Source: Macrocystis pyrifera
Taxonomy: Eukaryota; Sar; Phaeophyceae; Laminariales; Laminariaceae
Length of the DNA: 64,000 nt
Assembly (NCBI GenBank): GCA_031763025.1
Contig: JASSKH010000007.1
Span: 9,997,930-10,061,929 of the forward strand
Direction of reading: 5' to 3'
A model generated the notes under the pieces. The model was given only the letters and a program-made list of their open reading frames with translations, was not told the DNA's origin and did not search any database. The position numbers and the translations under genes were made by a program. Shown here in pieces: positions 54,546-64,000 of this stretch (the first letter of the stretch is position 1; every line of letters starts with the position of its first letter).

Positions 54546-57500
54546 CTCTTGATGGCGAAAGGAGGATGGAAACATCACTGCGGGACGAACGCTCCCGTCG
54601 TTCGCTCGACGGCCCGGGGTTTGCCTCGTTCCCGGGTAGGCCTCCTTCTCCTCGACATGGAACAACAAACGATGGACGTTCTGGTGGTGGTGGTGGTGAC
54701 GGAGATATACGCGCACCCCTCCTCGCTTTACGCCATGGGAAGCCCGGAGCCGCAGCTCGACGAGAGTATCGAGGACGAGAGATTACTCGTGTCGCCTCGG
54801 AGAATGGACGAGGACACCTACCACAGCCACGGTATTTCGGACAGCGAGAACGAAGAAGGACTGCGGCGTCACGACCCGCGCGCTCCGGACGAGTCTCCCA
54901 GGCAAGAAGGGCACGACGCGTTTGACCAGGACGGGGGATGGGCTGACGATCATGGCCACGGCGTGGAACATCTAGCCCCGGCCTGGGATGAAGGGAGATC
55001 AGCCGAATGCGACGGCGAGGAAAGCGATAACAGCCAGCTTAGCAGGGGTGGTCCTCTAGACGAAGGGAGAGTGGCATCCCGTGGGCAAAACCAATCCCGC
55101 GAGGTATCACCAGAGTACTTTTATGCGAGCGGCAGCGATAGAGGTACGGACGCCACTTACTACAGCAGCAACGAGGCGGTTGATGTTGTTGAACCGTCTT
55201 TGGTCGTCAACGAGGTGTCGTTGTCCCCCGTCACGCGCCGCCGCACGAGGTCAAGCCTGGACCGAGAAAGGAGGCGGCTAGATCGCGTGCCTCGAAGCCA
55301 ACGTCTTAACCAAGTAAAGGGGCATCCTCTGGGGGGGATGACGCTGTTGGAGCTGGAGGAGAGACACCTGCTGGACGTAGGAATCGGACAGATGGCAAGA
55401 CAACTTGAAAATCGGCGGGTGGCAGGGATGCGGCGCCCGGGCGCAGATCTTCTCCGCCGCTCGGCACGCCTCCTCCGGAGGGCACAGGAGGATCGCGACG
55501 CCCGGTCCTTTTTCGAGGATAACAACGGCTTTCGCAAGCATGGTACCCCTTTACGTTCCCGCGAAAGCAATCCCAACGCCGGTTCGAGGGCTGCTAGAGG
55601 GAGCACCAGGGGTACTAGGCGGCCGGCTTCGGCCTCCCGAGATCGCCGTCACCTAACGCCTTCTTCGCTGTCCCTAGAGTCGGAGGAGAACATCGCATGG
55701 GGCCGTGGCTCTGAACACGGACCTAAGCAGACGGACGGGAGAAGGTACACAGCGGAAAGTGACCCCCTAGTCGGACTGTACTCGGGCGGTGGAGCGAGGT
55801 GCAGCCTGCAGCAGCGACGGCCCATGTCGGCGAAGCCAGCTCTCACCTGCGGGTCGGGATGGGAGCCCGGAAGAACAAGGGTGGCGGATATGGCTGGGGA
55901 GCGGCGTGACTGCGAAGATGTGAGAGTGGAGGCGGGGGGTGAAGGGGCGTCAAGGGCTGGGGCGGGGAAGCTGGAGGGTGCATATGGCGGCTCGGACATG
56001 TCGGACCTTAGTCTGCAAGGGATTGTGGAGTACACCGATGAGGAAGAAGGTCCCTTCAAGTGAGTTGAACCCACCTTCACCCCGACACTACTGTGTCGGC
56101 TCTTGGTATCCGTACGTACTCGTACTCGTTCTCGGGTGAAAACTTTTACTAATTACCTGGTACTGCTGTAGAGCAAACTCAAGAGGGCAAAAAAGGAGAG
56201 AGGTTCGGTTAATGTACATACGTACTTGGTCGGACGTTCTTCGAGAACCGAGAGAGGATGCTCGGACAGTTTTCTCCGCTGTTTTGCATCTACAGCAGTC
56301 TAGCCACCAAGAACAATAGAGCAGTACACCCGACAAGTATAGTGAGAGCGTTACAGCAGTCCATTCGTTACTGCCGTGTGTATCACTTCGAGGTACAGCA
56401 GCAGATATATCCACATTTTTTTAAACCCAACGACCAGTTCGTCCTCGAAGGAGCGCGCTCAAAAATAAAACCATAACATCTGCAAGAAGAGAGCAGATAC
56501 GTACGTATTTCGTTCAGGTACTGGGTTGGACAAATACACGTATGAATAAGTTTGATTCAGGTACCTGGTATTTGGTCGGAAAATTGAAGCAACAGTGAAA
56601 CTTGAATAATCGTGTTTTTTTCTGTCAGATCGTTGGTGGCGGGAGGTTTTTAGTGACAAGACAAACGACTCACACCTTTCAGATCCAACCCACACATGAA
56701 ATCCAATATATTTCGAGTATCGTCGAACGCGTTTGATTTGCAGTCGCCGCCACGGGCTACTGAGAGGTGGGTACACAAAAATAATATTGCATAAGATCCG
56801 GCCTCATATACATTTGTTGGAGTGTTCTCAAATACTGTGCTTCGTGTGTCTTCATACCGCGCCTCTGGACGCGTGCGCTCACCGCAGAGCACTATTGCGC
56901 TCGATTGACATGCGGACCACACTCGTGTTTTTCCTTTTTGCTGACACGTGCTCGCCTCGATCGATCCCTTCAACAGTGTGGACGAGCTGGAACGCGTGGC
57001 TGCGATGTATCTCCTGCGTCCAAGCGGATCGATCTACCAGTCGTCTTTCGCCGTGGCCGACGATCGTTTCGCGGACGACGGTAGCGTTTACATCTACAGG
57101 GAAGAAAACGGTGGTCCGCCCTCTGTGCGTGGACAGGGAGGGGAAGAGCGCAAGGGCGAGAGCAATGGAGGCCGTAAATTCCGAGACCGAGAAACACTAT
57201 CTCGCGATGTCGAAAGGGACTCCGGGAACCGCTGGGAAGGGGACGGTGGCGAAGTCTCCGCAGCGGTGGTACCCACGGGGAACAACAACAACCGCGATAG
57301 GCGCCGAATCGCGCCAAACGGTGACCATGCAGGAATACCCTCCGAAGGGTCCGTGAACGAATCCAATGCTGCCCTCGATGAACCGTCCGCCGGCCGAGGC
57401 GGAGGCGGTGATGCTGCAGCTGGGATGCACCACAGAGACAGGTCGGGAGAAGGGAAGATATTGCGGCAGCCTCCCGAATCGTCCGGTACAGGACAAGCAA

Positions 57501-60500
57501 GTGCCAAGGGTGCGGGTGGTAGTGACTGCCAAAACCACGGAGAGCATGCACCATACGGAGGGAGACCGGGCCAGGATGCCAATCGAGCGCTGTTCGACGA
57601 TTTCACCTCGCGTTCCGACCGTAGTCTCCGAGAAGACGCGCCTCTCGAGACGCTCGACACGGGGCCGGGAGCTGGAGCATCGCGGAGCACGGGGCGCGAG
57701 GGGGCTGCTGGAGAGGATTTTGGAGGCAAACCTGCTGCAGAGAGCAGCCGCAAGGTGGAGAAGGTAGCCGCGCGCCTGAGGGAGATGATCTTGGACCGGC
57801 AAGTATCTGCTGGTCGGTCCGTCCGGCAGGTATTCGGCCATTTCGATCGCCGAAGGTGTGGCTATGTCAACGTGCCGGAGATGAGAGATGCCCTGGCCGA
57901 CTTACGACTGAACGTATCACCCGATCAAGCACAGGTGAGCTGATAGATGTCTTCGTGAGGGGAATGTGCCGCGGGAGTTTTTTCTCGCGCCCAACGCAAT
58001 TCTCTCGACGCGACTACGGGCTTTGCCGTAGTTAACATACGCGTGTGCTTTATTTGTTTATATCTGGTAGAACGGCATGTCCCACAGAAAGTTGCGCTCC
58101 TATAATAGCACAGTGCGAAGGGAACTCTACCGCTCTCCTCCCCAGACCACTTGCAACCGACTCCTATAATAAACTCGCCTTGGGATGGAATAGAAACACA
58201 ACCACCAATACGAAGTAAAAGCTAACCATGATGCTTGCTTCCCATCGCTTTCTGGATGTCCTCCCACGTTCGCCCACCCCTCGCAGGAGCTGCATTCAAT
58301 GATAGCCCTGGACGGGGGCGACAGACTATGCTACTCCGAGTTCGCCGTCTTCGTGACAGACCCTTGCCACTTTGAGCTCCAAGCCCACGTGTGCCAACAG
58401 GCGGCCAAACAGCTTAAGGGACTCGGCCGACGATCGTTTAACCTAGACGCGGCCTTTCATCCAGCACGGCCTGACACCACCGCTCTTAACGCTGGCACCA
58501 AACCCAAACCAGCAGCGGCGCAACAGGCCCGGCAAGACCGACACACGACAACAACACGGCATGAAAAACATCGGCGCGCGGGCGATGTGGAGACGGGGCG
58601 GGCAGCAGAGCAACACGGCGGCGGCGGCGGCAGCGACGAGAGACAAATAATTTCAACGTCGGAATTCCTAGGGGGCCTGGAGGCGCTCGGCCTGGGGCTA
58701 TCCACGTCCGATGCCCAGCGCTTGGTTGTGAGGTTCGACGTGCACGGGGATGGCTGCCTTTCGGCTGGACGGTTCGTCGCCATGGTGGAGAGCTCTCTCC
58801 CTTGGACTCGAGCGCTGGCACGCTTGGCCCAACAGGAGGAGGCGGACGAAGAAGCCGATGCGTATTTGCGCGCACAACGAATGTACGGGCGGTGTCCCGG
58901 AGGGCACGCCCTCAGTGCCGAGATCGTTGAAATGGCTCGCTACCTCGGTATTCGGGTGAGCAGCGACTCGTCATTACTCTGGATTGCGGCCAACTCCTTG
59001 GCCGCGCCCCTTCCTGAGGGCTGGGTGATGTACAAAGGCCAGGAAGGGAGGTGGTTCTACCACAACGAACTTACCGGTGAGTTTTGGTGCGTGTGTTACG
59101 CATGTGCTGCACAAGTCGACTCTTCGCGATAGTTGAACATCAAGTGTTACCATGCGGTACCGTGAAGCTGGGAGTAATCGAGGTTTTGTAGCGCACCTTT
59201 ATTGTACCAGGTACCAACAAAGAAACCTCGGGTTACAAGGAATCTCCACGCACCCGTCCGTTTCTAATGCGAATGATCAGCGGCGTACTCTCGAACCCTT
59301 ACCTCATTTACAGGTCAATCAAGGTGGGACCACCCTCTGGACCCCCACTTTCGTAGCGTCTACCTTCGAGAGCGATTCGGTACTTCCTACGAGGAGGAGG
59401 AGACAGGCTGCGAGGACACTGGCAGATCTCGAGGCGCCGCCGGGCCCAACCTACCCCCGCGTCAAAATCGCCCGAGCCTCCTCGACTTTCCGGCGGACAA
59501 GGCTCTTGGAAATCTACGAGCACGGAGGCTGGACAGTGGTAGCGGCGGTGGTAGATCGCCGGCAGCAGCGACGAGCGTCCCGACAGCACCACCAGTCGTG
59601 TCTCCCACCAACGCTACTTCTAGAACCGGCAGTGAACTCTGGACGGAGAGGGGGGGTCGGGGGGTACCTGCTGGGCCAGCGGTACCAAGGCGGCGTCGAC
59701 CTGTCTCGGCTTCTGCCTTGCGCGATGGAGTCCAAGAGAGCGATCTGCGAGGAGCGAAGATGACCGTAGGAGGTGCACACCCTGATCGGGGCGACCGCGG
59801 GGGCTTCGGGTCCTCTGAGATGGCGGAAGTGCTGTATGCGGCGGGGTCGCGGGTTGGTCCGAGCCGCGCCGAGCGCGGGCCGGGGGCGAAACAACGCAGG
59901 CCGTGTTCAGCTAAGGCTACTCTCCAGAGACCGCCAAGTGATCACCAATCTAAAGAGACGCGTCACGGTGAGCGATATGGCGACCGGAACCTGCCTGGGG
60001 TAATTGAGAACAGAAAATCTCAGCACTCGGGTCAGGCGTCCGCAACTACTCTCGATGACGGGCGGTGGGTTGCAGAGGGGGTAAGCGATCAAGTGAGAGC
60101 CACGACTGATGATCGAGGTCATCGACATCAACTCGATGGGGGAGGGGGAAGGAGAGGGTTCCTTTCACGAGATTCTGGTGAAAGGGCAAGGAGATCAGAA
60201 GGGAGAGCAGTTGCGACGAACCACGAACGGCCGCGGGGCGACAGAGAAGCCGCAGAGGTACCAACTCCGGCTGAGAAGGAGCGAGCTTGGATCCGTTCCA
60301 GGTGAGGGAGGGTGTAACTGCAGCCCACGGGTTTTTAGAACAAAGGGAAAATACTGAAGGGGAAAATACGGCATCAAGCGTCGACTCAAAACGCGCACAC
60401 CAGCGGGTTTCGTGTATTCGCCGAAGGTAGTTCGCTAAGCTCAATTTGGTGTGACCTGCCGTATTGCCGTGACCGACTTTAACTTACGTGGCGGTTGTGC

Positions 60501-62872
60501 ACGACGAGAAATACCGCATGTGAAAAATACCCAACCCACCTCCTGCGACGCATACATAGGGCATGCGTTAATACCAGGGCTGTTTGCGGGTCAGGTCAAA
60601 CCTCACGGGCCAGGTCGGGTCGGGTCAGCTTCCCCGACCCGATACGCGACATTTTAGAAGCCTCCTGACCCGACCCAATCCGACCCGTGATATTTGAAGA
60701 CCTCCTGACCGACCAGACCCGATCCGAGAGATTTGGAAACCTCTTGACCCGACTCGACCTGGCCCGTGACATTTGAACACTTCCTGACCCGACCCAACCC
60801 GACCCGCCATATTCCGCTTGACCCGTGAGATACAGGTCTGTCGCGGGTCGGGTCGCCTCAATCCGCGAGACCATTTTGCTCGATCCGCTACGGCCCGTAG
60901 GTTCACACTTCAAAAACATTTTGAAAGTATTTTTTGTACTGCACAATGACATGTAGTGGGTTTGGAGTATGGATGGATGCGGACGTACGTATATACGTTT
61001 GTCGGTGTTTGCTTGTTTGATTATGATACCAAGGGAGTATTATTCAGTGTTGGTACAAGAGAAGCCTTTGGGCAGAAATCGGGGAGTTTTTGAAGTATCA
61101 GATCGGCGGCCGGATGTGCGGGTCCGACCCTAGGGTCAGCAGAAAAAAAAACTCGCGGGTCAGACCCGTGAGTTTTTCTCACCTCTTGACCCGACCCGAC
61201 CCGACTCTTGAGATTTTGAACACTTCCTGACCCGACCCGCGGGTCGAATCATGACCCGCGAACAGCCCTGGTTAATAATTTACTTGTGCCTACTGTAGTA
61301 GTTTTCGCCTTTACCCTCGCTCGCGGCGGTAGTCGGACATCTCTTAACAACTTGTGTGATTATTTTATACACCGTTGCAGCTACCAGTGGAAGGCGAGAT
61401 ATTTTTTTTTCGAGTAGGTCGTTGTGACGTTAACGCCGCCGACCTGCTTTGGGCACGGCTTGTTTCCCATACAATCTGACCCCCCACGCCCCTCTTGATT
61501 TCAGGCTGGCTGATCTTTGTGGCAAGCTCGATGAGGCTGAGATGCACTCCAGAAGCGACAGGCAACGTTCAGGCGTCAGCCGGGATGCGCATTGCTCGAG
61601 TCCCCGGGAAGGGGGAAGCCTCGAGGATCCATCCCGATCGCAAGAGTTCCGCGAAGCTGGCGTTGGATCAGAGAATCTCGGCAGGCAACTTATGTGGTGA
61701 GATGGCTCTCAATGGGCGCGAGACGGTAGCAAGTACCAGATACTGCAGAAGGCTACTTTACGCAGAATAACGGGATACAATACGACCGCGAACGACCGAA
61801 ACTGCTACTAGCATGGGCGCGCGAGGTGTGGCCGCTCAACTGGTATTTATAGTGTGTGAGGTATGGCCACTCTGCCAATAATTGAGCGAAAAGCACGGTA
61901 TGGCTCCAAGAAGAACGTCGTGTTGCTCTCTTCGCTCCATCAATCACTTTGAAGCGCACTGCCAAAAGAACCCTAGGACCATCGGTACGCTGGTGCAGCG
62001 AACGGGGAGACACAACCAAAGCGCACCCTTCGTGCAAACGTCGCTCTAGGGCACGCAACAGCTTCCACTAACGTATTGCCTCGCCTCACGCTCAATATGT
62101 GTTGACTTTTTTCTCTTTACAAAGCGTCTGCTTCTTCTTCCTCCCGAAAAGTAACACCACATTGGTTGGTGGAATAAGACAGCATGGATTTGCAAAAGTC
62201 TTGTCCGCAGAATGACTGACGAGCACTTCCGGCGTTCCCGTGTGCGACCCGCCTTCTGCTCTCCACCACTCCAGCGGAACGCACGCTCCCGACATGCTCT
62301 CTCCTTCGGAAGACGGTGGCAGCCCCTCGAGTGGAAACGGCAGCCTCTTGAAAGACCAGGTCGTGGAATTGACCAATCGCATGAGGTATCTCGAGACGCT
62401 GCTGCACCATCCTCGCCGACATCGAGACTCCAGTCACCACCTCCAGCGACCGCACAGCTTTTCTAGCGCGAGAGGAGCGGTGGCGCTGGCTAGGACAGCA
62501 GCGCGAGGCCGACAGCGCGACGGGACCAAAATCGGCCACGGTGGCGGCGGCGGCACCAGCAGCAATAAGCGTGCTTCGCAAGACGACTGGGCGAATAACC
62601 TATCGAAGCGCTCGTGGCCACCCCCGTCGGGAGCCGTAGACAACGGAAGAGCCGTAATTCCATCACATAGTTGCGGTGGCAGCAGTGGATCCCTGCTGTC
62701 CCCTGTAGGAGAGGTGGCCATCGCTAATCGCACCCGTCGATGGGAAGGCCTTACTCCTAATCACGCCAACAGGCGTCGTAGAAATAGCGGGGGCGGGGGT
62801 AAGGGTGCAACGGGGAGAAGCAGTAGCGGCAGAGTAGGTCACGATAACCCTCCTGGTATTGTTCTAATTTGA
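54290..62872 (+). CDS. Large EF-hand and WW-domain protein, CEP164-like WW region (six exons)
   Basis: Exons: 54290-56059 (frame change inside), 56977-57934, 58287-59076, 59314-60301, 61505-61696, 62275-62872; phases match at every junction, about 1,740 residues. The N-terminus is acidic and disordered. Exon 2 ends in an EF-hand (FDRRRCGYVNVPEM) paired with a degenerate one at the start of exon 3 (DGGDRLCYSEF). A third EF-hand in exon 3 has the loop DVHGDGCLSAGR, with Arg at position 12. Next comes EIVEMARYLGIR...SLLWIAANSLAAPLPEGW and a WW domain split by intron 3 (first Trp in PLPEGW, second in SRWDHPLDPHFRS). The ARYLG/LLWIA helix plus W...WDHP..xxFR layout is that of CEP164 N-termini, which act at distal appendages of basal bodies. 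Exon 6 has a short coiled-coil candidate (LLKDQVVELTNRMRYLETLL). A basal-body role is inferred from that resemblance. Confidence 0.8.
58287..59076 (+). CDS. EF-hand/WW gene exon 3
   Basis: Begins GAGCTGCAT after CAG at 58284-58286 in phase 0 and ends ACC-G|GTGAGT in phase 1. It contains the second half of the EF-hand pair, a Gln/His/Arg/Gly-rich linker, the best-conserved EF-hand (DVHGDGCLSAGR) and the first half of the WW domain up to HNELTG. The next exon completes Gly and continues QSRWDHPLDPHFR. Confidence 0.85.
59314..60301 (+). CDS. EF-hand/WW gene exon 4
   Basis: Starts in phase 1 by completing Gly, then QSRWDHPLDPHFRSVYLRERF, the second strand and trailing helix of the WW domain. The rest is a Gly/Arg/Ser-rich disordered stretch with two copies of an RRPxSA motif (about 59690-59718 and 59889-59918). 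It ends CGTTCCAG|GTGAGG in phase 2, completed by the G of exon 5 to give Arg. Confidence 0.82.
60575..61270. mobile_element. hAT-like non-autonomous element, 696 bp
   Basis: Ends are CAGGGCTGTTTGCGGGTCA and, inverted, TGACCCGCGAACAGCCCTG. Flanking 8-mers GTTAATAC (60567-60574) and GTTAATAA (61271-61278) agree at 7 of 8 positions, as expected of a hAT target duplication. Subterminal regions are rich in GACCCGACCCG repeats and there is no transposase frame. It lies in intron 4 of the EF-hand/WW gene. Confidence 0.85.
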
Positions 62873-64000
62873 TTTGATGTAGGCGGGTGGGTGTCGTGGT
62901 TATGGGTTTGTGCGGTCTTGGCCCACCCTCGTGTGGTCGCCAAGTATTGCGGCGGCAACGGTCGATGCCTCCTTTGTTTTTGGATTGTTATTGTAAATTC
63001 CGAGACGCCGTACCGAGGCCGATCGAAAGCAACACGGTTAGTGGTAGGCTGTCTTCTTGTGGTGCGTGCGACTACGTGTACTGTCAGTGTCATTATTATT
63101 TTTCCAACACCAGGGAATATGTGCGACATCAACGATTATTTGCGACGAGAACGATTGAGTGCGGCAGCAATGATCTCCCCAGCAAGATTCAGAAACTCAA
63201 TCGAAGCAGCTTGTCCTCGGCATACCCGCATGAAAGTGGAACCAGCAGAACTAAGTGTCCAGCACAATAGAGTCAGCCTACGTAGGGAAAAACTATGTCA
63301 AGAGGTGCCGTGCGCATTGTATCTTGATGGTCGACATTGCCCCCGCAAATCCCCAACGACCAAAAAAAAAAAGGTGCATCGGCACGTCCTATGTACTCCA
63401 GCACTTTTTTGCTCGTTTTGTCTCCGCTCATTCCCACGCCCGCACGTCGCGATGTTTCGTTTTCGAGTGAGAAAGTCTCCGGAAAAAGAGTGAACTCGAA
63501 CGTGTAACGAGAGTGCAACGGAAATTGCGTCCTTTGCTCTTGAACCTGTCCCTGATGCAAAAGTATCCTACCAACCGAAATATCAAGTGGTGTGTCCCGA
63601 AGAACGTGGATGCGGTCTAAAGGCGTTAAGATGCTGCCACCTTCGTCAGCCGCCTCTCGCACTATTTAGCCAAGGTACCCTCAGGCCTCAGTCAACTTCA
63701 TCGCAAAGCGCGGCTGAAAAGGTTACCGGCAGCGGCAACGGAAATAAATGCCGTTATTGCTTGTGAACCGTGTTGAAGGATCAATCAGGTATATTCTTGC
63801 ATGTGTGCCGCGACCGCTTGGCGTGCCTTATTTATCCTGGTCCCAGACAAAATTCCACGTTGTTTATGTACACGATATAACCGCGATTTTGGAGCGCATC
63901 TCGAGATGTTCCTCACGAGCAATGCCCCAACATGGGCGGTGCCTTGTTTTCTGAGCTCTTGACACGATTGAGAATTGCTAAGAGCCAGTCCGAAAACAAA
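62873..64000. other. Downstream of the EF-hand/WW gene, no gene recognised
   Basis: Two overlapping plus-strand frames (62887-63270 and 62891-63493) and a minus-strand frame (63273-63662) are open but show no domain and overlap one another. Part is likely the 3' UTR of the upstream gene. Confidence 0.4.

Overview
The window is nuclear DNA from an intron-rich eukaryote. Three protein genes can be assembled by joining conserved blocks across GT-AG introns with matching phase. A mitochondrial ABC exporter, a mitochondrial lipoyl synthase with a presequence, and a large WW/EF-hand protein resembling CEP164 (a basal-body protein) point to a protist or alga that forms cilia or flagella. A brown alga or another stramenopile is my best guess, from gene style only; no marker gene fixes the lineage. 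Coding sequence is about 8.5 kb of 64 kb.

Layout. 1-8.2 kb: no convincing gene, many short palindromic elements and repeats. 8.57-38.83 kb (+): ATM1/ABCB7-type mitochondrial ABC half-transporter, 14 recognisable exons spread over 30 kb, introns 0.5-7.5 kb packed with repeats. Its 7.5-kb intron 11 holds, on the opposite strand, a decayed zinc-finger-like coding sequence and two tandem-repeat arrays. 38.83-44.13 kb: intergenic, including a 119-base run of C. 44.13-53.83 kb (-): lipoyl synthase, six exons, complete at 426 codons. 54.29-62.87 kb (+): a roughly 1,740-residue EF-hand/WW protein in six exons with short introns; it starts 459 bases from the lipoyl synthase start codon in a head-to-head arrangement. 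62.87-64 kb: nothing recognised.

Function. ATM1 exports a sulfur-containing glutathione-linked compound from mitochondria for cytosolic Fe-S assembly, and lipoyl synthase consumes Fe-S clusters to make lipoate, so two unrelated mitochondrial Fe-S proteins lie convergently side by side. The third gene is probably ciliary or centriolar.

Repeats dominate the rest: a 105-115-bp palindromic TA-flanked MITE family (at least 8 full and 4 partial copies), a second palindromic MITE family, three hAT-like non-autonomous elements (one 696 bp with an 8-bp target duplication), two short interspersed families that both end in GAGTAC followed by a poly(C) tract, tRNA-like pol III box sequences, palindromic AGTACT arrays, and G/C homopolymers up to 119 bases. 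No CRISPR, rRNA or complete tRNA was seen.
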